Made by a program: the position numbers and the translations under genes
Shown here: piece after piece, positions 1-6,156 of the stretch
Numbering within the stretch: the stretch's first letter is position 1
Layout of the letters: every line of letters begins with the position of its first letter
Notes under the pieces: model-generated
What the model saw: the letters and a program-made list of their open reading frames with translations, nothing else
Database searches by the model: none
What the model was told of the DNA's origin: nothing
Origin: Clostridiaceae bacterium
Lineage (GTDB): Bacteria > Bacillota > Clostridia > Acetivibrionales > DUMC01
Length of the DNA: 7,561 nucleotides
NCBI GenBank assembly: GCA_012512865.1
Contig: JAAZDH010000178.1
Location: forward strand, 1-7,561
Direction of reading: 5' to 3'

Positions 1-4
1 AAAT

Positions 5-28
5 TTATAATATTTTAGTATATTATAA
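5..28. promoter_or_regulatory. Perfect AT-rich 9-bp palindrome upstream of the LysR-type gene, possible operator
   Basis: Arms TTATAATAT (5-13) and ATATTATAA (20-28) are exact reverse complements around the 6-base centre TTTAGT. TATAAT hexamers at 6-11, 24-29 and 37-42 fall in or next to it, so -10 elements could overlap the palindrome. LysR-type proteins commonly bind AT-rich dyads near their own promoter, so autoregulation is possible. The composition is so AT-rich that part of the symmetry could be chance, and the window edge hides any divergent partner gene. Confidence 0.35.
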
Positions 29-56
29 TTTATTGTTATAATTGCGGATGGACAAG

Positions 57-959
57 ATGATTGATATCAGGCTTTATACATTATTAGCAGTGGTTGAATA
101 TAACAGTTATACACGTGCGGCAGAACATCTTTCTTTGACACAGCCGGCCGTAACTCAGCATATAAAACAATTGGAGAAGGAACTGAATATCAAAATTTTC
201 AGACGTGTTGGAAAAGAGATTAAGCCGACAAATGAAGGAAATATCGTTATTCAGTATGCTCGTAGAAACATTGCTTTATATGAGAGATTAAGGCAAAGCG
301 TTTTGGATGAACAACGCCATGTCAGGCGACTTACGGTTGGGATTACTCATACTGCTGAAAGTAATGCTGTAGCAGAAGTGTTGGGAAGATACTGTTCCGA
401 AAATCCGGGCACTACCATAACAATTATTTCTGATTCCATAAATAATCTTTATAATATGCTCCAAAATTATGAGATAGATTTAGCTGTTGTTGAGGGAAAA
501 ATTCAAGATACTGGTATTAATTCACTTCTGCTTGACACAGATTCTTTAGTGTTGGTAGTATCCAACAATAATCCTTTGGCCAAAAAAAGCATGGTGACCA
601 TAAACGAATTAAAAAAACAGCCTTTAATTCTTCGCAGACCATCGTCAGGGACAAGAAACTTGTTTACCGCTCACTTGGAAAGTAACAACATGTCGCTTAA
701 TGATTTTAATGTCATTTTGGAAGTTGACAATGTTGCTACTATTAAAAACCTAATACGGCGTGATATAGGGGTTTCTATCCTTGCTCGAAGCGTATGTCTT
801 AAAGAAATAAAAAAAGGGAAGATTACTGTATTACCGATAGAGAATCTCAGCATGATTCGTGAAATCAATATTCTGTATCATAATGATTTTAAGCATGTGG
901 ATATTTTGGAGAGTATTATGAAGGAATACAATAAGGTGGTAAAATTTTATACATCATAG
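57..959 (+). CDS. LysR-type transcriptional regulator
   Basis: This is probably a DNA-binding regulator that senses a small co-inducer. From the ATG at 57 the protein has about 300 residues, the normal LysR length. The N-terminus carries the winged helix-turn-helix: SYTRAAEHLSLTQPAVTQHI followed by a KQLEKELNIKIFRR segment, matching the family pattern of A-A-x-x-L-x-x-(S/T)-Q-(P/S)-A-(V/L)-(S/T)-x-x-I. A linker helix follows, then a substrate-binding-type effector domain to the C-terminus; it contains RRPSSGTRNLF, close to the RxxSGTR segment of CysL/CbbR-like members. In-frame alternatives are TTG 42 and ATG 48. I prefer ATG 57 because MIDIRLYTLLAVVE starts where family members usually start and a partial ribosome site (GGATGG, 46-51) precedes it. 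The frame is intact. The regulated gene cannot be told: nothing intact lies next to it except the AraC-type gene. Confidence 0.92.
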   Translation: MIDIRLYTLLAVVEYNSYTRAAEHLSLTQPAVTQHIKQLEKELNIKIFRRVGKEIKPTNEGNIVIQYARRNIALYERLRQSVLDEQRHVRRLTVGITHTAESNAVAEVLGRYCSENPGTTITIISDSINNLYNMLQNYEIDLAVVEGKIQDTGINSLLLDTDSLVLVVSNNNPLAKKSMVTINELKKQPLILRRPSSGTRNLFTAHLESNNMSLNDFNVILEVDNVATIKNLIRRDIGVSILARSVCLKEIKKGKITVLPIENLSMIREINILYHNDFKHVDILESIMKEYNKVVKFYTS

Positions 960-971
960 ATCTAGATTTAT

Positions 972-1196
972 ATGGAACTGGATTCACAATGGATTTTAAA
1001 GAAGTGGAGTTCAGTAAATAAGTGTGAATTATCCCTAAACAAGGGTGATGTATTGTAGATTGAAGTAGTCCGGGAAGACGGTGAAATTGATCTTTTAATT
1101 CGTAGCTTTTTTGCCGCAGATTTTTCAAAAAATATCATGCGTTTGTCCTTTAAATCATGCATAATATCTTGCACAAAAGATAACGAAAGGATATAA
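972..1196 (+). pseudogene. Possible decayed small protein gene between the two regulators
   Basis: The 240 bases between the regulators hold no intact gene. Read in one + frame from ATG 972 they give 28 protein-like codons (…SVNKCELSLNKGDVL), a TAG at 1056-1058, then 45 more codons in the same frame beginning IEVVREDGEIDLLIRS and ending at TAA 1194-1196. The pattern of 'L-x-K-G-D-x-L-x-I-E-V…D-G-E-I-D-L-L-I' resembles the core strands of small secreted beta-sandwich proteins of Firmicutes, but this is recall of a pattern and was not searched. There is no ribosome binding site before ATG 972. It may be a remnant with a nonsense mutation, or a chance reading. Confidence 0.3.
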
Positions 1197-1197
1197 T
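1169..1197 (+). promoter_or_regulatory. Candidate promoter overlapping the AraC-type gene start
   Basis: TTGCAC (1169-1174) is separated by 17 bases from a perfect TATAAT (1192-1197). The -35 matches the consensus at only three positions, but spacing and -10 are ideal for a vegetative sigma factor. Transcription would begin near 1204, just after the TTG at 1200, so use of this promoter would exclude that start codon. The same stretch carries AAAGGA (1186-1191), a ribosome site correctly placed for TTG 1200; the two readings compete. Confidence 0.4.
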
Positions 1198-1199
1198 TA

Positions 1200-2150
1200 T
1201 TGGCAGATTCCAGGAAAGAAATTTCAGCTAACGTAATGTTAATATTTGGGGGTATCAAGTTGCTGCGCCCTGAGAAATTTGATTTTTCCAACGGAATACC
1301 TGTTAAAGTTTTTATGCGGTGTGTTGAGCAGTATCCCTACCATTGGCATGATGCCCTGGAAATTGTGCAGGTATTGAAAGGATCAGTCAATATCTCCATT
1401 GGTGACGATATAATTCAGCTTAATGAAAATGACATAGCAATTATAAACATAGATGAGCTGCACCGGATTACTCAAAGCGCTGATAATGAAATCCTGTTCG
1501 TCGAGATCTCGGGTGATTTTTACAGAAAGTCTCTTCCGGATAACAGGTACTTTTTTATCTACTGCTGTTCTGCCTATTACCAGGATAGGGTATCTCCAAA
1601 ATATGAAGAACTCAGGGAGCATATTAGCTGTTTGGTTGATGCGGTACGCGGTAACAAGCTTCATTCAGGGTATGTATTAAACATTGAAAATATCCTGAAG
1701 GAGATGCTGGTTCATATCATATACAATTTTGACTTCCTGCGCTTGGGATTTGGCACTAAGCCCTTTGATGAAAAGCTTGTGGAGAGATTCCGGGAAATTG
1801 TCGAAAGTTTGGGTAATCATTTTGAGTTAAATCCGGGACTTAAAGACCTTGCAGACAAATTAGATGTAAGTATTTACCATTTATCTCATAGCATTAAAGA
1901 GAAGTTTGGGACATCTTTTCTGAATCTATTGTATTACAGCAAATGTGAACGTGCTGCAAAGCTGCTTCTAGGTACAAATAATAGGATTATTGATATTGCC
2001 CTTGAATGCGGTTTCTCAGATCCCAAATACCTGATCAAGCATTTTAAGCAATACTTTAACTGTTCCCCCTTTGAGTTTCGTAAAATACACAAATTGGACC
2101 ATGATGCCTTAAAATCACAGGTCAAATACAGTGAGTTAAAAAATTTCTGA
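1200..2150 (+). CDS. AraC-family transcriptional regulator with N-terminal cupin domain
   Basis: The full reading is 316 residues. An N-terminal cupin-type sensing domain (about residues 35-105) contains PYHWHDALEIVQVLKG and a later NENDIAIINIDELHRI strand, the usual opening of sugar-responsive AraC proteins. The C-terminal AraC DNA-binding domain (about 208-297) has two helix-turn-helix units: DLADKLDVSIYHLSHSIKEK and RIIDIALECGFSDPKYLIKH, followed by FKQYFNCSPFEFRK, the signature end of the domain. A middle helical linker joins them. TTG 1200 has AAAGGA eight bases upstream; ATG 1236 and TTG 1260 (after GGGGG) are alternatives that would remove only residues ahead of the cupin core. The frame is intact. 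Proteins of this type often control sugar or sugar-phosphate uptake; the transporter and phosphatase fragments at the right end could be relics of such a locus, but nothing here proves a link. Confidence 0.93.
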   Translation: MADSRKEISANVMLIFGGIKLLRPEKFDFSNGIPVKVFMRCVEQYPYHWHDALEIVQVLKGSVNISIGDDIIQLNENDIAIINIDELHRITQSADNEILFVEISGDFYRKSLPDNRYFFIYCCSAYYQDRVSPKYEELREHISCLVDAVRGNKLHSGYVLNIENILKEMLVHIIYNFDFLRLGFGTKPFDEKLVERFREIVESLGNHFELNPGLKDLADKLDVSIYHLSHSIKEKFGTSFLNLLYYSKCERAAKLLLGTNNRIIDIALECGFSDPKYLIKHFKQYFNCSPFEFRKIHKLDHDALKSQVKYSELKNF

Positions 2151-2176
2151 CATGGCTTGAATTAACCAAACATGTC
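2149..2176. repeat. 6-bp inverted repeat at the AraC-type gene stop codon
   Basis: GACATG (2149-2154, overlapping the TGA stop) and CATGTC (2171-2176) are exact reverse complements with a 16-base loop, and the sequence immediately downstream is T-rich. It could act as a weak transcription end signal, but the stem is short and the loop long, so this is a structural note more than a confident terminator. Confidence 0.25.
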
Positions 2177-2180
2177 CTCT

Positions 2181-2326
2181 TATGTACTATCCCTTTTATG
2201 TTCTTTTATATTTTTTTATGCTCTCATATTTCCTTTTATGCACTTTTTCTTTTTGTTCCCTTATGTTTCTTCATGTTCCCTAATATTCTGTAATATTATA
2301 TTCTATTATATTCTATTATGTTCTCT
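2181..2326 (+). repeat. Degenerate tandem array of about fourteen 10-bp pyrimidine-rich units
   Basis: Cut into successive decamers from 2191, the sequence reads cccttttatg, ttcttttata, tttttttatg, ctctcatatt, tccttttatg; after an irregular stretch at 2241-2260 a shifted phase follows (ttatgtttct, tcatgttccc, taatattctg, taatattata), and it ends with ttctattata, ttctattatg, ttctctatgg. The consensus is close to TTCTTTTATG. ATG or ATA triplets recur at 2198, 2208, 2218, 2238, then 2263, 2273, 2283, 2293, then 2308 and 2318: a strict 10-base spacing with two phase slips. One strand is almost pure T/C plus ATG. An 83-codon frame beginning at 2172 runs through it but encodes only low-complexity hydrophobic residues that follow from the base bias; I do not call it a gene. 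Confidence 0.7.
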
Positions 2327-3190
2327 ATGGAGGAAAGCGTCAAACTTAATATATCCTGCCTTGAAAAATATGAAGAGGTCTATATCACGGAAGAAGATGG
2401 ACGCATTGTGGGAACCAAAATAATATTTGGTCCTACAAGAAAATTCAGGTTCAGGCTTTACGGGTCTGCCAATTACAGCAACGGCATACTTACCAAAGAC
2501 TGGGATATATATTACAAACTGGATTGCATAAGCGGCGATAACTACAGCCATGACTGGAAACTATACAACGGAAACGAGGTCGAATATTCGGGGTACACCG
2601 GTGAGTACGAATTAACCGCCAAGATAGTCAATCCTGTCACCGGGGCGGTATACGATACCGTTTTCTATACAATTGTACTGGAAAGCAAAAGCCCTGTAAT
2701 CAGCGTAACCTTGCCGCCTGATGCAATTAACGGAAAACCGATTTCCTTCTGCGAGGTACCTGTAGAAATCACCGATAATGGCAGAATAGCCAAGGCAGAG
2801 TACATCTGGAGCGAATCCACCGCCTTTCCGACCGAATGGCCGAACTATACCCCGCTTGATGACGTGCAATGGAACATTTATGTAGGAAAGGAGATAATAC
2901 CCCAGGAAGGTATTACATATAAGGACGGGTGGGGGAGTTATACTTTTGAGGATAACGGCACCTTTGTATTTGACGTGCAGGACAAGTATGGAAAGAAACT
3001 TAAGGATTATTTCCCGGAAGAACAGATTACGGCATCTGTCACCTGGATAGACAAGACACCTCCCGCATGTACCCTGACCTACAGCAACACTGAAATTACA
3101 AGAGATCCGGTCACCGTGACAATAAATTGTCCTGACGGTGTCAGGGTAATACCTTGTATGGCTGGGGTGAGACGAAGCCGTCGAAGGTGA
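2318..3190 (+). CDS. 5' segment of the broken surface-protein gene (Ig-like modules)
   Basis: This open segment of 290 codons lacks a signal peptide: the ATG at 2318 lies inside the last decamer of the repeat array, and GGAGG at 2329-2333 has no in-frame start codon at proper distance, so the true N-terminus seems lost. Residues about 5-120 form a beta-rich region of unknown family (…GPTRKFRFRLYGSANYSNG…, ending DTVFYTIVLESKSP). Residues about 125-245 look like a bacterial Ig-type module with VPVEITDNGRIAKAEYIWSE and DNGTFVFDVQDKYGK. The linker WIDKTPPACTLTYSNTEI opens the next copy of the same module type, which is cut after about 30 residues (VTVTINCPDGVRVI). The last dozen residues (PCMAGVRRSRRR) are basic, unlike the rest, and belong to the wrong frame. 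The segment is likely not expressed as a useful product. Confidence 0.6.
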   Translation: MFSMEESVKLNISCLEKYEEVYITEEDGRIVGTKIIFGPTRKFRFRLYGSANYSNGILTKDWDIYYKLDCISGDNYSHDWKLYNGNEVEYSGYTGEYELTAKIVNPVTGAVYDTVFYTIVLESKSPVISVTLPPDAINGKPISFCEVPVEITDNGRIAKAEYIWSESTAFPTEWPNYTPLDDVQWNIYVGKEIIPQEGITYKDGWGSYTFEDNGTFVFDVQDKYGKKLKDYFPEEQITASVTWIDKTPPACTLTYSNTEITRDPVTVTINCPDGVRVIPCMAGVRRSRRR

Positions 3191-5703
3191 TTTTTGGAAG
3201 CTGGTTTGGTTTGTCGTCCACAAAATGGTACTATAACTATGACCCCTGGATGGAGTATGCCACAGATGACAACAAGTATGGGGCTGCGGACAGTGCTGTC
3301 GCCATCTATTGGGAGAACCTTTACATACCTGCCGGTTCAGTCAAAACCTTCAGTACCACCCTGGGCATGGGCAAACTGGAGGACAGAAAGTGCTCGGCAG
3401 CCGGACAAATGGTGGTTAATGTAACAGCCCCCAAAAAAGTACTGATTGATAGTGACAACCCTGTTCCCTTTGACGTTTCCGCTGTATTGGACAACTCCTT
3501 TGACAGTTCAACGGATTTTTCCAATATTGAGGTGGAAATATCCTATCCCAACGACTTATGGCTGGCAGAGGGGGACAAGAAGCAAATAATCCCTATACTT
3601 AAGAAAAATGATAAGGAACTTATTAATTGGAAATTTGTACCCACGCATCTCAATGATGTAAATGTATATGATTTTGTAGTGTCGGTAAAAGGAGGGAATC
3701 ATACATCATACTTAAAGGCCTACGTGGTTGCCATGCCATCCTTTGTGGATATGCCCAATGTGCAATATTCGTATATTTCTCCCAATAAATTGTATCATGA
3801 AGACAAAAACAGGGTTATTCAGATCAAGGGGGACAATCTCAACTACCTCAGGGATGATCCGGACCAATGGGAGGTGTATCTGAAAGACCCGGAAGGGAAT
3901 GAATATATAATCGGTGACCAGTTTGTCAATGCGGAAGATAATTCATCCATATATGTCACCATTCCCTCAAACTTTAAAATAGGCGGGGAAACCAAGTACC
4001 TCCGGCCGGGTACATATGGCCTTGGAATACGGCACAATCTCATCGAGGGCTTTTACAGGGAAAATGCTATTGAAATATCGGATGATCCGGCTTACATGAG
4101 ACGAGGGTTCGGGACCCTTTTGATTACAAGCAAAAATGAAATTGTATATGGGTTTGGCGGTGAGCCGATTACATTGATCAAAAACTATATTCATCATTTT
4201 AAAGGCAACCAGCAGCCTGTGGTACCCCAGGGCGAGAAGGAACTTATGCGTATAACGGGAGATATACAGAAGATTTCATCTGATGGTCAATTAGATATAT
4301 ATTCGGTTATACCAAAGGAGAACCCGGTTTATCTCGGAGACGGCATTTTGAGGATAATAGGCGAAAATGACGAAGCAGTGGGTCAAACTGCAGAAATGAT
4401 TGTAAGAGTTGTTTTGGAGGATGTTGTGGTTGCAGTGAAGAAAGCTTCTGAAACTTCAAAGATTTACTATGGTAAATATTCAGAACCAATAAAGGTATAT
4501 ATTTCAACACCCAATCCGCCGGACTTTGATATAGTCCTTGAACCTGACAAGGACACCAAGCCGGGAGCGGCGGTGCAGCAGGTATATGAAGAGAAGGGTA
4601 TAACCGGGTACATAACCAATGCTGACAGGCTTAAACTGTCCTTTGTGTCCGAAACGGCGGATTATACGGCAGTTACAGCTGTAAGAAAGGCAGAACACGA
4701 AATTCTTTATGAGGGATATGGTACTACCTGGCATACATCGGTGCCTGTCTATGAAGGAGATAATGTAATTCACATCAGGTCGTTTAACAAAAATGGCGAG
4801 TGGAAGGAGAAAGCATACAATATAATCTGCAAGACAAAGCCACCGGCAATTATGATGAACGAAACAACCGTTGAAGATGGAATTGCAGCAATATCAGGCC
4901 TGACGGACACCGATGCCGATGTATTTATAAACGGACAGCCTGCCGCCAGGGATGAGAAGGGAGGCTTTATCCACTACCTGTCCTTTGAAGGCAAGGCCTT
5001 CATGGATGTTGAGATAATAGCCAGGGACCCATACGGGAATGAAAGCAAACACCTGGAGCAGGTAATGAACGATGTGTCTGGTGAAATAACAGGAGTTGCA
5101 ATTGAGGCTGAAGACTCAATGTTTGAGGGCAGACAGCAAAGACCCAGGTTCATGGCTGTTGATGCAAGCGGAGAACGCTATGAGCTTCCTGACAACTATG
5201 TAAACTGGTGGATGGCTTCCGATGATGGAAATGCAGTATTTGAAGATGGGTATCTTAAAGCGCTGAATGCAGGGCAGTGTGTTTTGGCAGCGGAATTAAA
5301 AGTAAATGACAGCTATTCATTCAAAGACATGCTGGTAGTTGATATATATCCTGCACCTGCAGAAGCTTTAGCCATAGAACCGGCATATGTTGACAGCGTA
5401 GCATTTGACGGGCTGACAGGGTTTGATTTGATTCCTGCATTTAATATGAATATAAATGACTATGTATTGGAAATACCAAAGGGATTAGAAAGTTTTAGCA
5501 TTATACCCGAAACTTCACTGGAAGGCGCAATAATTGAGTATATTTTCAATGTTCAGGCGGCTGACTGGTATACTGTGACCTATGACGGAAACGGAAATAC
5601 GGAAGGTAGTGTACCTGTTGATAATAATGTATATAAGCCGGAACAAATTGTTACTGTCTTGGGCAACATCCACGGTGGACATAATAGAAGTACCTGCCTA
5701 TAG
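3154..5703 (+). CDS. Central segment of the broken surface-protein gene (TIG-, Ig-, Big2-, cadherin-like modules)
   Basis: An 849-codon open segment; its only early start is a TTG (3154) with no ribosome site, so it is a continuation and not an independent gene. Residues 2-73 (YGWGETKPSKVIFGSW through IPAGSVKTFSTTLGMG) look like the tail end of a larger beta-sandwich module. Residues about 200-310 resemble a TIG/IPT module (SYISPNKLYHEDKNRVIQIK, then LRPGTYGLGIRHN). Residues 562-636 form an Ig-like unit of the type with 'TDTDADVFINGQPA…DEKGGF…ARDPYGN'. Residues 645-735 look Big2-like (WWMASDDGNAVFEDGYLKAL…AGQCVLAAEL). Residues 752-800 match the first half of a cadherin-like beta-sandwich (FNMNINDYVLEIPKG), then the text jumps to a Flg_new-like start, WYTVTYDGNGNTEGSVPVD, which stops after TVLGN. 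No transmembrane helix or sorting signal is seen. Confidence 0.65.
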   Translation: MYGWGETKPSKVIFGSWFGLSSTKWYYNYDPWMEYATDDNKYGAADSAVAIYWENLYIPAGSVKTFSTTLGMGKLEDRKCSAAGQMVVNVTAPKKVLIDSDNPVPFDVSAVLDNSFDSSTDFSNIEVEISYPNDLWLAEGDKKQIIPILKKNDKELINWKFVPTHLNDVNVYDFVVSVKGGNHTSYLKAYVVAMPSFVDMPNVQYSYISPNKLYHEDKNRVIQIKGDNLNYLRDDPDQWEVYLKDPEGNEYIIGDQFVNAEDNSSIYVTIPSNFKIGGETKYLRPGTYGLGIRHNLIEGFYRENAIEISDDPAYMRRGFGTLLITSKNEIVYGFGGEPITLIKNYIHHFKGNQQPVVPQGEKELMRITGDIQKISSDGQLDIYSVIPKENPVYLGDGILRIIGENDEAVGQTAEMIVRVVLEDVVVAVKKASETSKIYYGKYSEPIKVYISTPNPPDFDIVLEPDKDTKPGAAVQQVYEEKGITGYITNADRLKLSFVSETADYTAVTAVRKAEHEILYEGYGTTWHTSVPVYEGDNVIHIRSFNKNGEWKEKAYNIICKTKPPAIMMNETTVEDGIAAISGLTDTDADVFINGQPAARDEKGGFIHYLSFEGKAFMDVEIIARDPYGNESKHLEQVMNDVSGEITGVAIEAEDSMFEGRQQRPRFMAVDASGERYELPDNYVNWWMASDDGNAVFEDGYLKALNAGQCVLAAELKVNDSYSFKDMLVVDIYPAPAEALAIEPAYVDSVAFDGLTGFDLIPAFNMNINDYVLEIPKGLESFSIIPETSLEGAIIEYIFNVQAADWYTVTYDGNGNTEGSVPVDNNVYKPEQIVTVLGNIHGGHNRSTCL

Positions 5704-5919
5704 TTTAACAATAATGGCCGGTCAGGGTGGTAGTATAAGTAAAGGTAATGACGGACAATACAAAGCGGGAACAAAAGTAACGATTTCTGCATTACCTGAT
5801 TCCGGCTATATATTTGACAGGTGGATATCTTCAGATGGAGGAAGTTTTGACAACGAGTATGGAATGGAAACAGTATATCACACGTTGATGAAAATATCGA
5901 CCTATACTATATTGCATAA
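5660..5919 (+). pseudogene. 3' segment of the broken surface-protein gene (divergent InlB B-repeat-like module)
   Basis: In the +1 frame relative to the preceding segment, codons from about 5681 read IIEVPAYSLTIMAGQGGSI, then GQYKAGTKVTISALPDSGY, IFDRWISSDGGSFDNEYG and METVYHT. This is the pattern of the divergent InlB B-repeat family (Y-x-L-T-…-G-x-G-G-x-I…Y-x-x-G-T-x-V-T-I-x-A-x-P-x-x-G-Y-x-F-x-x-W). After ACG at 5882-5884 the frame must shift once more: reading GTT from 5884 gives VDENIDLYYIA and TAA 5917-5919, the expected strand after 'T-V-…-N' in this family. Loss of a single G (ACGGTT to ACGTT) would explain it. Without the shift the frame runs to a TGA at 5939-5941 with unrelated residues. 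Confidence 0.6.
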
Positions 5920-5948
5920 CATAATTCTTGCTAAAACTTGATTATGAA

Positions 5949-6044
5949 ACAGAGCAAATTATTTACACGTGGATTCGAATATCAACAATGTATCATCACC
6001 GTTATATGAAAACTCGACTGTCCAACCGTTTGCTTTTGCTCTGT
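5949..6044. repeat. Perfect 10-bp inverted repeat in the gene-free spacer
   Basis: ACAGAGCAAA (5949-5958) and TTTGCTCTGT (6035-6044) are exact reverse complements separated by 76 bases. One arm lies just beyond, and the other inside, the minus-strand fragment described at 5959-6072. No matching direct repeats flank it, so it is not clearly the end of a mobile element; chance symmetry remains possible. Confidence 0.35.
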
Positions 6045-6072
6045 CACGCCATACCTCTTCAAAAAACCACAT
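5959..6072 (-). pseudogene. Short protein-like fragment of unknown function on the minus strand
   Basis: Read on the - strand from an ATG at 6072, 37 codons give MWFFEEVWRDRAKANGW then TVEFSYNGDDTLLIFES and end at TAA. The mix of aromatic, acidic and hydrophobic residues and the pattern 'RAKANGW-x-VEF' look like the C-terminal end of a real globular protein rather than a shadow of the AT-rich + strand. Upstream on the same strand, another frame reads MTGHLKTQIDLTN up to about 6078, which could be its former N-terminal part joined by a frameshift. There is no clear ribosome site. I do not recognise the family. It may be a remnant or a very small gene. Confidence 0.35.
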
Positions 6073-6156
6073 ATATTTGTTAAATCAATTTGCGTTTTTA
6101 AGTGTCCTGTCATTACATACATTTTACGCTAAATACATTTCCAGTTGCAGGCGACT

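Larger units (their letters stand above)
2318..5919 (+). pseudogene. Broken gene for a large multidomain cell-surface or secreted protein
   Basis: Three open segments in changing frames (2318-3190, 3154-5703, and about 5660-5919) read as one long extracellular beta-sandwich protein, in order: unknown and Ig-like modules, the tail of a Trp/Tyr-rich module, a TIG/IPT-like module, further Ig-like modules, a Big2-like module, a shortened cadherin-like sandwich, a shortened Flg_new-like repeat and a divergent InlB B-repeat-like module. Such chains normally sit on the Gram-positive cell surface and bind host, polymer or partner cells; here that role is inferred from the modules. No signal peptide, ribosome site or anchoring motif is present. 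Frame changes fall at about 3136-3187, 5660-5681 and 5884. At least two coincide with modules that are cut short, which points to internal deletions beyond single-base slips. The 5' end abuts the decamer array. Sequencing or assembly error could explain one frame change, hardly all. Confidence 0.75.

Noticed and set aside
968..1291. 107-codon minus-strand open frame spanning the spacer and the start of the AraC-type gene
   Set aside because: It overlaps a well-supported gene, has no ribosome site or recognisable domain, and the + frame of the same bases looks more protein-like.
2181..2326. CRISPR array
   Set aside because: Units are 10 bases, directly adjacent and degenerate, with no spacers and no cas genes nearby.
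2172..2423. 83-codon + frame rich in Phe, Leu, Tyr and Ser that could pass for a membrane peptide
   Set aside because: The hydrophobic residues follow from the T-rich decamer array, and the second half is out of frame with the surface-protein reading.
2612..3223. 203-codon minus-strand open frame opposite the surface-protein segment
   Set aside because: It is a shadow of the + frame, Cys/Arg/Tyr-rich without domain pattern and without a ribosome site.
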